From DATEPR01 sp036273855 (GTDB taxonomy: Bacteria > Actinomycetota > Actinomycetes > Mycobacteriales > Pseudonocardiaceae): 64,000 nucleotides of DNA. The translations under genes were made by a program, and so were the position numbers. A model generated the notes under the pieces. That model did no database searches. It was not told where the DNA came from and saw nothing but the letters and a program-made list of their open reading frames with translations. This document shows, piece by piece, positions 16,529-27,380 of this stretch; positions within the stretch are counted from its first letter, which is position 1, and each line of letters begins with the position of its first letter. The DNA lies in assembly GCA_036273855.1 (NCBI GenBank), contig DASUGU010000054.1:1-64000 (forward strand), in the 5' to 3' direction.

Positions 16529-17800
16529 CGTGTCGGCCGTTGGTTGGCCAGTGCGCTGCGCGCGAATGCCCGGCGGCGGCGTGCCCGGCCGCTGCGGTGC
16601 CCGGCTGTCACGGTGCCCGGCTGCTGCGGTGCCCGGCTGCCAGGGTGCCCGGCCGCTGCGGTGCCCGGCTGTCACGGTGTTCGCGCGTGTCGGCCGCTCG
16701 ATGATCAGTTCGCCGCCAGCGAATCGTGTGGCCGCCATGTGGCCTGGGTGAGTCGGCCGTTGAGCGGCCAGGTCGTCGTTGGCGAACTGTTCGCCGCCGC
16801 GCAAGCCTGGGCATGTCGGCCGCTGGGTGGTCGCGTCGTTGGTGAACGGTCCGGCCGCTGAAGAAGCCCCCGTGTATTGGTCGCACGGGCGGTCGCTTCG
16901 CCGCTCGTGAACTGGCTGGCCCTGTGAGCCTCGCGGGTCGTCATTGGTTGGCCAGTCCGCTGCGCGCGAATGCCGACGCCGCTGGCGTGCCCGGCCGTCG
17001 CCGTACCCCGCTGGCGTGGCCGGGCCGTCGCCGTACCCGGCCGCTGGCGTGCCCGGCCGCCGCCGTACCCGGCCGCCGTGGTGCCCGCGCGTGTCGACCG
17101 CCCGATGGTTGGTTCGCTGCTCGCGAATCGCGAGGCCGCCGCGCGGCCTGGGTGTGTCGGCCGCCGGGTGGTCGTTCGGTGCTCGTGAGCTGGCTGGCCG
17201 CTGTGGGCCCTGCGGGTCGGCCGTCGGTTGGCCAGTTCGCTGTTCGCGAATGTCAGGCCACTTCGGTGCCCGGGTGTGTCGGCCGTTTGATGGCCGGTTC
17301 GCTGTTCGCGAATCGTGTGGCCGCCGGTGGAGTTCGTGTGTCGGCCGTTGGGCGGCCGGATCGCCGCGGGCGAATTCCGGGCCGCGGTGGTTTCGTGCGT
17401 GTCGGCTGCTCGGTGGTCAGTTCGCTGCTGGCTGATCGTGTGGAGGTTGTGTGTCGGCCGTGGGTGGCCAGCTCGTCGTTGGTGAACTGTCGGCCGCCGC
17501 GCGAGCCTGGTGATGTTGGCCGTTGGGTGGTCGGTTCGCTGCTCGTGAACTGGCTGGCCGCTGTTGGCCTCGCGTGTCGGCCGTTGACTGGCCGGTTCGC
17601 TGGTGGCGAACGCCTGGTGGCTGTGGGTCTGCGCGGGTCGGTCGCCGGGTGGTCAGTTCGCTGCTCGCGAATGTTGGGCCGCTGTGAAGCCCGCGTGTGT
17701 CGACCGTTTGGTGGTCGGTTCGCTGCTGGGTGATCGTGTGGTGGCTGTGCGGCTCGGGGTGTTGGCCGTTGGGGTGGTGGTTCGATGGTCCTGGACTGGC
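16529..17800. repeat. 1.3-kb array of ~62-bp degenerate tandem repeats with hairpin core (array 3)
   Basis: Some 18-20 units begin GTGTCGGCCG(T/C) and recur near 17153, 17215, 17275, 17337, 17400, 17450, 17510, 17573, 17633, 17695 and 17759, giving periods of 60-64 bp with one 50-bp unit. Each carries TTCGC-N5-GCGAA or a variant; perfect copies are at 17113-17127, 17236-17250, 17298-17312 and 17657-17671. Two blocks (about 16571-16677 and 16977-17088) instead show ~15-bp repeats (CGGTGCCCGGCTG and GCTGGCGTGCCCGG types). A 62-bp unit is not a multiple of three, which argues against coding despite long open frames. The whole interval 16475-18051 has no gene I can support. Confidence 0.85.
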
Positions 17801-18051
17801 TGGTCGGATCTGGGGTTGGTGGGTGTCGGGTCGTGGTTTGTGGGTTGTTTGGCCGGTCCGGGGCCTGCACTTGTTGGTCGTTGGGTGGCTGGATGACGGT
17901 CGTGAACTGCGCGTTGGCCCGGTTGGGCTCCTGTCCTTGTTCTTCACTCGGCCGATCTGCGTTGGACCCGGCCGGCTGACTTGCTCATTTCCTGCTGGGC
18001 GACGCTTCGTTCGTGCAGGAAACTCGGAGCGACCGGATTGATACTGGGCCC

Positions 18052-19975
<1,924 letters not shown>

Positions 19976-19983
<8 letters not shown>

Positions 19984-21739
19984 GTACGACACCGACGTGA
20001 TCGTGGTCGGCACCGGCCCGGCGGGCGGTTCGGCGGCGCTGCTGCTGGCCACCTACGGCGTCCGGGTCCTGCTGATCAACAAGTACGGCTGGCTGTCCCC
20101 GACGCCCAGGGCGCACATCACCAACCAGCGGACGCTGGAGGTGTTGCGCGATCTCGGGCTGGAGGACCAGGCTCTGGCCCAGGGCACACCGCAGCACCTG
20201 ATGGGCGACACCGTGTTCTGCACCGCCATCGCGGGCGACGAGATCGGCCGCATCCGCACCTGGGGCACCGCGGACGGTTCGGCCAGCGAGTACGCGGCGG
20301 CCAGCCCGTGCGGGATGATCGACCTGCCGCAGACCTATATGGAGCCGATCCTGGTGACCAACGCGGCGGCGCGCGGCGCGAAGGTCCGGTTCGACACCGA
20401 GTTCCTGTCGCTGGAGCAGGATTCGGACGGCGTTACCGTGCTGCTGCGTGACCGGATCCGGGGCGACGAGTACCGGGTGCGGGCCAGGTACCTGATCGGC
20501 GCGGACGGTGGGCGCAGCCTGGTGGCCGAGCAGGTCGGCCTGCCGATCGCCGGTCAGAGCGGCAAGGCCGGCAGCATGAACATCGTCTTCCAGGCCGATC
20601 TGGCCGAGTACGTGGCCCACCGGCCGAGCATCCTGTACTGGGTGATGCGGCCCGGCGCGCACCTGGGCGGGATCGGGATGGGCCTGGTCCGGATGGTGCG
20701 GCCGTGGCACGAATGGCTGCTCACCTGGGGCTACGACATCGACCAGCCGCCGCCGGAGATGACCGACGCGATCGCCACGGGCATCGTGCGCGACCTGGTC
20801 GGCGTGCCCGACCTGCCGGTGGACATCACGTCCACGTCGCTGTGGACGGTGAACCACAGCTACGCCACCGAGTACACGTCGGGCAGGGTGTTCTGCGCCG
20901 GTGACGCCGTGCACCGCCACCCGCCGTCGAACGGGCTGGGCTCCAACACGTCGATCCAGGACTCCTACAACCTGGCGTGGAAGCTGGCCATGGTGATCCG
21001 CGGTGAGGCGGGACCCGCGCTGCTGGACACCTACTCGGCCGAGCGTGCGCCGGTCGGCAGGCAGATCGTGGACCGGGCGAACCTGTCCCGCGACCAGTTC
21101 GGTCCGATCTTCGCCGCGCTCGGCATGACCGAGGGCGGCGACCAGGAGGCCATCACCGCAGGCCTGGCCGCGACCCGGGCGCCCGGCGCGGACGGCCAGG
21201 CACGGCGGCGCGCGCTGGAGGCGGCCATCGAACTGAAGAACTTTGAATTCAACGCCCACGGCGTCGAGCTCAACCAGCGCTACGTGTCCACCGCCGTGCT
21301 GGCCGAGGACGAACCGGAGACCTTCGCCAGGGACCCGGAGCTGTTCCACCAGCCGTCCACCCGGCCGGGCGCCAAGCTGCCGCATGTCTGGCTGGTGGAC
21401 GCGACCGGCCGGCGGATCTCCAGCCTGGACCTGGTCGGCGGGGGCGCGTTCACCGTGCTCACCGGGCCGTCGGGCACCGCGTGGGTGGACGCCTGCCGCT
21501 CTGCCGACTTCGGCGTGCCGCTGCGGGTGGTCGTGGTGGGCGACGAGGACGCCCGGGACGCGTACGGCGACTGGCGGCGGGCCACCGCGCCGGGCGTCGA
21601 GGAGGACGGCTGCCTGCTGGTCCGGCCGGACGGCTACGTCGCCTGGCACAGCCCCGGGCCGCCGGCCGACGACGCGGACGCGGCCAAGCAGTTGCGTGGC
21701 GTGCTGGAGGCGGTGCTCGGCCGTACCGTTAGCGCGTGA
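19976..21739 (+). CDS. FAD-dependent aromatic monooxygenase, TfdB/PheA-like
   Basis: 587-residue class A flavin monooxygenase. FAD-binding motifs are VIVVGTGPAGGSAALLL (~8-24), the DG motif YLIGADGGRSL (~175) and GD motif FCAGDAVHRHPPSNGLG (~305); the C-terminal thioredoxin-like domain is present. The segment NKYGWLSPTPRAHITNQRTL is characteristic of 2,4-dichlorophenol 6-monooxygenase and related phenol or resorcinol hydroxylases. With the hydroxyquinol dioxygenase upstream, it probably hydroxylates a phenolic substrate to hydroxyquinol with NAD(P)H and oxygen; the true substrate is unknown. ATG 19976 lies inside the previous gene's end (ATGAGTGA). Confidence 0.88.
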
Positions 21740-22770
21740 GTCTCAACCGGGCGCCGGACCCTGGACCGAGACCGACGGTCGCCGAGTCGGCCGTGGTGCT
21801 CGGCGGCGTGTGGCTGGGTGCCGGCACGTACCTGGCGCAGGGCCTGGTGGTTCGATCGCCGGGTGGCGGAGTGCGGATCGGCAACCACTCCGCCGTGCTG
21901 GAGAACGGCACCGTGTGGGGCAGCCCGGACCACCCGACCGTGATCGGCCAGCGCACGGTGTTCGGCCACCGCGCCACCGTGCTGGGCGCGACCGTCGGCG
22001 ACCTGTGCGAGATCGGCAACGGCACCATCCTGCTGCCCGGCTCCCGGCTGGGGGACGGCTGCATCCTCGGCGAGGGCACGCTGGTGCCCGCCGGCATGGT
22101 GGTGCCGTCGCACACCGTCCTGGTCGGCAGGCCGCCACACGTGTTGCGCAGCGCCACCGACGCCGACCGGGAACGGCTGGCCGCGCTGCGCGACCACCAG
22201 ACCGGGCTCACCGACCACCCGCACCAGCTCGTGACCGCCGAACCGAAGGTGGGGGCCGATATGGGCCGCCTGTACAGCTACGGCGACAAGAACCCGGTGA
22301 TCGACCCGACCGCCGTGCTGTTCGACTCCGCCGAGATCACCGGTGACGTCACCGTCGGGCCGGGGAGCGTGATCGGCGCCGGCGTGAAGATCATCGGCGA
22401 CTCGCACGGCCCGGTCCGGATCGGGGCACGGGTGCAGATCCTGGAGAACACCGTGCTGCACCTGTTGCCGGACAACGAACTGGTCGTCGAGGACGACTGT
22501 GTGATCGGGCCGGGCTCGATGATCCACGGCTGCCACATCGGAGCCGGCTCGGTGGTCGAGGCCGGTGCGATCGTCTGCGACTGGAGTGCCGTGGGGCCGG
22601 GCTCGCTGGTGCGGGCCGGGTCGTGCGTGACGCAGCGGTCGCGGTTCGCGGCCGGTGCGGTGCTGTCCGGCTTCCCGGCGACCGAGACCGGCCACCTGGA
22701 CGCGCCGCCGGACCGGCCGGCGTGGGCGTTCACCGCTGACGGCCTGGCGACCATCGTCCGGCTGCGCTGA
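21736..22770 (+). CDS. Protein with two left-handed beta-helix (hexapeptide repeat) domains
   Basis: 344 residues in two similar halves (1-~165 and ~175-344), each with hexapeptide repeats of a left-handed beta-helix (VVLGGVWLGAGTYLAQGLVV; later VIGAGVKIIGDSHGPVRIG and VIGPGSMIHGCHIGAGSVVE). Such domains occur in gamma-carbonic anhydrases and acyltransferases. The catalytic His triad of gamma-carbonic anhydrase is not clearly complete by eye, so I do not assign an activity. GTG 21736 overlaps the monooxygenase stop (GTGA), so it belongs to the operon. In related aromatic operons such proteins may act as accessory carboxylate-handling or metal-bound hydrolases; this is speculation. Confidence 0.75.
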   Translation: MSLNRAPDPGPRPTVAESAVVLGGVWLGAGTYLAQGLVVRSPGGGVRIGNHSAVLENGTVWGSPDHPTVIGQRTVFGHRATVLGATVGDLCEIGNGTILLPGSRLGDGCILGEGTLVPAGMVVPSHTVLVGRPPHVLRSATDADRERLAALRDHQTGLTDHPHQLVTAEPKVGADMGRLYSYGDKNPVIDPTAVLFDSAEITGDVTVGPGSVIGAGVKIIGDSHGPVRIGARVQILENTVLHLLPDNELVVEDDCVIGPGSMIHGCHIGAGSVVEAGAIVCDWSAVGPGSLVRAGSCVTQRSRFAAGAVLSGFPATETGHLDAPPDRPAWAFTADGLATIVRLR

Positions 22771-22794
22771 GTCAACCGACGAGGAGGAGACGAC

Positions 22795-23316
22795 ATGCCA
22801 CAACCCGAGGGCGCCGAGCTGGAGAAGGTGCGGGAACGCCGGACCCAGCTGCGCGACAAGTACCTGCACGCGATCGGCGACCGGCCGGCGACGCCGGTGC
22901 GCGGAGTTCACCACATCGCGTTGATCTGCAAGGACGTCGAGCAGACCATCGAGTTCTACCAGGAGTTCCTCGGCTTCCCGCTGGTGGAACTGGTGGAGAA
23001 CCGCGACTACGCCGGGTCCAGCCACTTCTTCTTCGACATCGGCAACCGGAACCTGCTCGGCTTCTTCGACTTCCCCGGCCACCCGCACCCGGACTTCTCC
23101 GAGACGATCGGCGCCGTGCAGCACATGGCGCTGTCGGTGAGCGCGGAGCATTTCGCCGAGATCAAGACAAAGCTCGACACTGCCGGCGTCGACTACCTCG
23201 GACCGGACCGCGGGGCCGACAACAGCCTATATATTCGTGATCCCAACGGCGTCGGCCTGGAGTTCTACCAGGAGACCCTGGGCGTGTTCGAGGGCACGCC
23301 CCTGATGGCGGAGTAG
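22795..23316 (+). CDS. VOC-family metalloprotein (glyoxalase/extradiol dioxygenase fold)
   Basis: 173 residues. After a ~35-residue N-terminal extension a single VOC unit shows likely metal ligands His in GVHHIALI (~39), His in AVQHMALS (~107) and Glu in GVGLEFYQE (~155), plus DPNGVGLEFY typical of the fold. Candidate activities are lactoylglutathione-lyase-like isomerisation or ring cleavage in the aromatic pathway. ATG 22795 has GAGGAGGAG upstream with good spacing. Gap to the previous gene is 24 bp, and the next begins 14 bp after its stop. Confidence 0.85.
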   Translation: MPQPEGAELEKVRERRTQLRDKYLHAIGDRPATPVRGVHHIALICKDVEQTIEFYQEFLGFPLVELVENRDYAGSSHFFFDIGNRNLLGFFDFPGHPHPDFSETIGAVQHMALSVSAEHFAEIKTKLDTAGVDYLGPDRGADNSLYIRDPNGVGLEFYQETLGVFEGTPLMAE

Positions 23317-23330
23317 TGAAGGAGCGGTCC

Positions 23331-24419
23331 GTGGCCGAACAGGTTCGTGGTGTGGTGGCGCTGGGCAAGGGTGCGCCGGTGGAGATGCGCACGATCACCG
23401 TGCCCGATCCGGGGCCGGGCGAGGCGGTCGTGCGGGTGCAGGCGTGCGGCGTCTGCCACACCGACCTGCACTACCGGGAGGGCGGCATCAACGACGACTT
23501 CCCGTTCCTGCTCGGCCACGAGGCGGCCGGCATCGTGGAGACCGTGGGGGAGGGGGTCGAGGACGTCACGCCGGGCGACTTCGTCATCCTGAACTGGCGG
23601 GCGGTGTGCGGGAAGTGCCGGGCCTGCGCCAAGGGCAAGCCGTGGTACTGCTTCAACACCCACAACGCGAAGCAGCCGATGACCCTGGAGGACGGCACCC
23701 CGCTGTCCCCGGCGCTGGGCATCGGCGCGTTCGCCGACAAGACACTCGTCCACAGTGGCCAGTGCACCAAGGTGGACCCGTCCGCGTCACCGGCCGCCGT
23801 GGGCCTGCTCGGCTGTGGCGTGATGGCCGGGCTGGGCGCCGCCGTGAACACCGGGGCGGTGTCCCGGGGTGACAGCGTGGCCGTGATCGGCTGCGGTGGT
23901 GTCGGCGACGCGGCCATCGCGGGCGCGAAGCTGGCCGGCGCCACCACGATCATCGCGGTGGACGTGGACGACCGGAAGCTGGAGTGGGCCAAAAACATCG
24001 GCGCCACCCACGCCGTCAACGCCCGCACGACGGACGACGTGGTCACCGCCATCCAGGACCTCACCGGCGGCTTCGGCACCGACGTGGTGATCGAGGCCAT
24101 CGGCCGGCCGGAGACCTGGAAGCAGGGTTTCTACGCCCGCGACCTGGCCGGCACCCTGGTGCTGGTCGGCGTGCCGACGCCGGACATGACCATCGAGATG
24201 CCGCTGATCGACTTCTTCGCCCGTGGCGGCTCGCTCAAGTCGTCCTGGTACGGCGACTGCCTGCCCAGCAGGGACTTCCCGTACCTGGTCGACCTGTACC
24301 AGCAGGGCAGGCTCGACCTGGACGCGTTCGTGTCCGAGCGGATCGGGCTGGACGACGTGGAGGCGGCGTTCACCAAGATGCACCATGGTGACGTGCTGCG
24401 GTCAGTGGTGGTCTTCTGA
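23331..24419 (+). CDS. Zn-dependent S-(hydroxymethyl)mycothiol dehydrogenase
   Basis: 362-residue medium-chain alcohol dehydrogenase. Catalytic zinc ligands appear in CGVCHTDLH and GHEAAG, the structural zinc cluster in CGKCRACAKGKPWYC, and the NAD-binding GCGGVGDAAIAGAKLAGA. The sequence (YREGGINDDFPFLLGHEAAG, RAVCGKCRACAKGKPWYCF) closely follows actinobacterial mycothiol-dependent formaldehyde dehydrogenase, which oxidises the formaldehyde-mycothiol adduct. GTG 23331 was chosen since AAGGAG lies six bases upstream; GTG 23316 is possible. Its place in an aromatic operon suggests formaldehyde release, as from demethylation of methoxyphenols. Confidence 0.9.
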   Translation: MAEQVRGVVALGKGAPVEMRTITVPDPGPGEAVVRVQACGVCHTDLHYREGGINDDFPFLLGHEAAGIVETVGEGVEDVTPGDFVILNWRAVCGKCRACAKGKPWYCFNTHNAKQPMTLEDGTPLSPALGIGAFADKTLVHSGQCTKVDPSASPAAVGLLGCGVMAGLGAAVNTGAVSRGDSVAVIGCGGVGDAAIAGAKLAGATTIIAVDVDDRKLEWAKNIGATHAVNARTTDDVVTAIQDLTGGFGTDVVIEAIGRPETWKQGFYARDLAGTLVLVGVPTPDMTIEMPLIDFFARGGSLKSSWYGDCLPSRDFPYLVDLYQQGRLDLDAFVSERIGLDDVEAAFTKMHHGDVLRSVVVF

Positions 24420-25121
24420 TCTGGTCGTGAACAGGGTGTAGCCGTAGGTGAGGCCGCGCCGGCCGGGGTGGGCGGACAGCCAGTCGTCGACGATGTGCGT
24501 CGGGAACTCGATGCGCAGGACGGCTGCCAGCTCGGCCGCGTCGCGGCACTCCCACGCGGAGGCCACTTCAGTGCGCTCGGCGCCCGCCGCGCGCCACCAG
24601 GCGTCGGTGCTGTCGGCGGCGCCCTGTGCCTGGGCCCACGCCGAACGGGTCAGCAGGTCGGCGAACTCGCCGTGCCGCCAGTCGTTGTCGATCACCACGA
24701 GGGCGCCGCCCGGGCGCAGCACCCGCAGCGCCTCGGCCAGGCCGGCCGCGCAGCCGGGTGGGAAGAAGTAGGCGAACCGCGCGTGCACGACGTCCACGGA
24801 CGCGTCCGGCAGCGGCAGCCGCTCGGCGGAGCCGGCCAGCACCTCGGCGCCGTCACCGACCCGTCGCCGCGCCTCGGCGAGCAGCGCCGGGTCCGGTTCC
24901 ACCCCGATCACCCGCGCCGCACCGCCCGGGTCGGACGCGTACCGGGGCAGCCAGAACCCGGTGCCGCAGCCGAGGTCCACCAGCGTCCGGCCGGTCCAGT
25001 CGGCCTGCTCGCGCAGCGCGCGCCACAGCACACCGGCCGGATCGATCGCCTCGTTCTCCCGCTCGTACAGGTCGGGATGCTCGGCGATGTTCGGCGCCGG
25101 GCTGAAATCCGGGAAGGTCAC
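24402..25121 (-). CDS. Class I SAM-dependent methyltransferase
   Basis: 239 residues with motif I LVDLGCGTGFWLP (~48-60), motif II IGVEPDPALLAEARRRVGDG, and SVDVVHARFAYFFPPG for motif IV, the UbiE/Methyltransf_11 pattern. The acceptor is unknown. The start at GTG 25121 precedes the conserved core directly. It converges on the formaldehyde dehydrogenase gene with an 18-bp overlap and follows the SsgA-like gene by 25 bp on the same strand, so the two may be co-transcribed. Confidence 0.85.
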   Translation of the reverse strand: MTFPDFSPAPNIAEHPDLYERENEAIDPAGVLWRALREQADWTGRTLVDLGCGTGFWLPRYASDPGGAARVIGVEPDPALLAEARRRVGDGAEVLAGSAERLPLPDASVDVVHARFAYFFPPGCAAGLAEALRVLRPGGALVVIDNDWRHGEFADLLTRSAWAQAQGAADSTDAWWRAAGAERTEVASAWECRDAAELAAVLRIEFPTHIVDDWLSAHPGRRGLTYGYTLFTTRSEDHH

Positions 25122-25146
25122 GGCGGCAGCCTAGGAGGCAGGCCGC

Positions 25147-25554
25147 TCAGCCGGTACTGAGTTCGGACAGCAGCCGGTCGATGTCGAAGTGGGTGCTCTC
25201 GGTCCCGGCCGGCACCAGGTCCAGCGTGCTGGCCAGGAACTCCTCGGTGTCCTCGCGGTCCAGCGTGAACGCGGCGCTGCCGGTGGGCGCGAAGATCTCC
25301 AGGACCAGGAGGTCCGGGTCGATGTCCGGGCTGACACGCAGGTCGCCGTCGCCGGTGGGTTCGGTGAGCCCGTCGATCAGCAGGTCACGGGCGAAGACCC
25401 ACTCGACCCACCGGCCGCGCTCGGTGGCGAACGCGACGGTGACGGCGAAGGGCTCGGTCGGGTCGTAGGTCCAGCGGGTGGTGACGGGCGTCACCGCGTC
25501 GCCGCCGCCGGCGGGCAGCAAGGCGGCGACCTGTTCGTGGTGGATCCTGTTCAT
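25147..25554 (-). CDS. SsgA-family sporulation/cell division regulator
   Basis: 135-residue SsgA-like protein (SALP). The conserved features are TRWTYDPTEPFAVTVAF, VEWVFARDLLIDGLTEPTG and GDLRVSPD, then a C-terminal ESTHFDIDRLLSEL segment matching SsgA/SsgB ends. Family members in sporulating actinomycetes recruit FtsZ or control peptidoglycan events at septa. ATG 25554 is preceded by AGGAGG, confirming the start. The gene lies alone before the methyltransferase gene. Confidence 0.92.
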   Translation of the reverse strand: MNRIHHEQVAALLPAGGGDAVTPVTTRWTYDPTEPFAVTVAFATERGRWVEWVFARDLLIDGLTEPTGDGDLRVSPDIDPDLLVLEIFAPTGSAAFTLDREDTEEFLASTLDLVPAGTESTHFDIDRLLSELSTG

Positions 25555-25626
25555 GGCCTGGCCTCCTGTTCACGGTGTACGTGACGGAGACAGCCGGGGA
25601 TGCCTTCGATGATGCGAAACCCGCTG

Positions 25627-25681
25627 GTCTCGCCCGATCGAGGTACTCAGGCCCGGACGAGCGACCTCGATCGGGTGAGAC
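25627..25681. terminator. Large inverted repeat, terminator after the first GH1 gene
   Basis: GTCTCGCCCGATCGAGGT (25627-25644) pairs with ACCTCGATCGGGTGAGAC (25664-25681) with one mismatch, separated by 19 bases. It begins six bases after the minus-strand stop at 25687 and would end transcription before the SsgA-like gene. Confidence 0.85.
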
Positions 25682-25686
25682 GACCG

Positions 25687-27060
25687 CTACTGAGCCGAGT
25701 CCAGCGGGGCCGGCGAGGCCTGCCGCCGGTACGCGCGGATGATGTCGGCGTACCGGTAGCCGCTGGCCTTGATGGTCCGCCGCTGCGTCGGATAGTCCAC
25801 GTGCACCAGGCCGAATCGCTTGGCGTAGCCGTACGCCCACTCGAAGTTGTCCAGCAGCGACCACGCGAAGTAGCCGGCCAGTGGCACACCGGCCTTGGCC
25901 GCTCGGACACCGGCCTCCAGATGCTGCTCCAGGTACTCGATCCGTTCCTTGTCCTGCACCCGGCCGTCCGGCTCGATCTCGTCCGGCCACGCGGAGCCGT
26001 TCTCGGTGACGTAGATGCGCGGCACCCGGTACTCCTCGTGCATCTGGGTGAGCAACTGCTCCAGGCCGTCGGCGTAGACCTCCCAGCCCATCGCGGTGAG
26101 TGTCCAGTCGGGCACGCTGACCAACCGCGCCCTGGGCGGTGGGCCGGTCGGGTCGTCGGTGACGACGTTGCGGAAGTAGTAGTTCAGGCCGTAATGGTCC
26201 ATCGGCTGCGCGATGGCCTCCAGGTCGCCCGGCCGGACCGGCGGCTCGACCCCGTAGACCTCGATCATGTCGGCCGGGTAGCCGCGGCCGTGCAGCGGAT
26301 CCATCCACCACCGGTTGGTGTGGCCGTCGGCCCGCCGGGCGGCCGCGACGTCCTTCTCGTCCTGGCTGGCCGGCTCACAGGGGCTCAGGTTGAGCACCGG
26401 CCCGACCCGCACCGGTCCCGGCGCGATGTTGCGCAGCGCCGCGGCCGCGAGCCCGTGGCCGAGCAGCAGGTGGTGCGCGGCGGGCACGGCCAGCGAGATG
26501 TCGCGGAACCCGGGCGCCATGGTGCCCTCGAGGTGGCCGATCCACGCCGAGCACAGCGGTTCGTTGACGGTGAACCAGTCCGCCACCCGGTCACCCAGCC
26601 GGGCCGCGACCACCGAGGCGAACTCGGCGAACGCGAAGGCGGTGTCCCGGGACGGCCAGCCGCCCCGATCCTGCATCGCCTGCGGCAGGTCCCAGTGGTA
26701 GAGCGTGGCGAACGGGCGGATGCCGGCCTCCAACAGGCCGTCGACCAGCCGGTCGTAGAAGTCCAGGCCGGCCTGGTTGACCTTGCGAGTGCCCTCCGGC
26801 AGCACCCTGGGCCAGGCGATGGAGAACCGGTACGCCTCGACGTTCAGCTCGCGCATCAGCGCGATGTCCTGCCGCCACAGATGGTAGTGGTCGCAGGCGA
26901 CGTCACCGGTGTCCCCGTTGTCGATGGTGCCTGGCACCCGGCAGAAGGTGTCCCAGATGGACGGTCCCCTGCCGTCCTCGGCCACAGCGCCTTCGATCTG
27001 GTAAGCCGATGTCGCGGCTCCCCAGACGAACTGGGCCCCCAGGGTCTCGTGGTCGGTCAT
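25687..27060 (-). CDS. GH1 beta-glucosidase (first copy)
   Basis: 457 residues, the usual GH1 length. Acid/base Glu lies in WFTVNEPLCSAW (~166) and nucleophile Glu in YVTENGSAWPDE (~351). Family markers AYQIEGAVAEDGRGPSIWD and FAWSLLDNFEWAYGYAKRFG are intact. No signal peptide, so it is cytoplasmic and would hydrolyse imported cellobiose or other beta-glucosides. ATG 27060 has GGGAG upstream. It is transcribed divergently from a ROK regulator, its probable controller, and is related but not identical to the second GH1 gene 2.3 kb further on. Confidence 0.95.
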   Translation of the reverse strand: MTDHETLGAQFVWGAATSAYQIEGAVAEDGRGPSIWDTFCRVPGTIDNGDTGDVACDHYHLWRQDIALMRELNVEAYRFSIAWPRVLPEGTRKVNQAGLDFYDRLVDGLLEAGIRPFATLYHWDLPQAMQDRGGWPSRDTAFAFAEFASVVAARLGDRVADWFTVNEPLCSAWIGHLEGTMAPGFRDISLAVPAAHHLLLGHGLAAAALRNIAPGPVRVGPVLNLSPCEPASQDEKDVAAARRADGHTNRWWMDPLHGRGYPADMIEVYGVEPPVRPGDLEAIAQPMDHYGLNYYFRNVVTDDPTGPPPRARLVSVPDWTLTAMGWEVYADGLEQLLTQMHEEYRVPRIYVTENGSAWPDEIEPDGRVQDKERIEYLEQHLEAGVRAAKAGVPLAGYFAWSLLDNFEWAYGYAKRFGLVHVDYPTQRRTIKASGYRYADIIRAYRRQASPAPLDSAQ

Positions 27061-27269
27061 CGATACTCCCTCGGCACTCGTGGCTGGACGTGGGAACGGT
27101 CTCTACGGGGACACGTCGCGTTCAAGTCGTTGGGCGCCAACAGGGGTGACGCCAGCGGCCGCACCACCGCTGACCAGCGTGTCTCGGGCGGGACTCACCG
27201 AGTGACACCGGTAAGTTACTGCCGCGCACGCCCGCACGCGCCGCGCACCCGCCCACCTTTCTCGATTCC

Positions 27270-27360
27270 GCTGCTCCCATAAACTTCCGGTTACTATCAC
27301 GAGTTAATTCAGTCTTTAAATTATGCTGCCCATTAGACTCGTGAGGCATGCTGTAGTCAA
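27270..27360. promoter_or_regulatory. AT-rich divergent control region between GH1 and ROK
   Basis: The 320-bp interval 27061-27380 contains one unusually AT-rich stretch (27290-27330, with TCTTTAAATTATG). CACGAGT at 27298-27304 and ACTCGTG at 27337-27343 form an inverted repeat around it, and ATTAGACT lies at 27333-27340. A similar ATTAGACTAAATTTAAG occurs at 37771 upstream of the LacI gene. These are candidate ROK operator elements. I see no clear -35/-10 pair. Confidence 0.4.
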
Positions 27361-27380
27361 GCGGGCGGGACGGGGATCCG

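Noticed and set aside
16529..17800. CRISPR array
   Set aside because: Units are degenerate along their length, there are no conserved direct repeats with unique spacers, and no cas genes are nearby.
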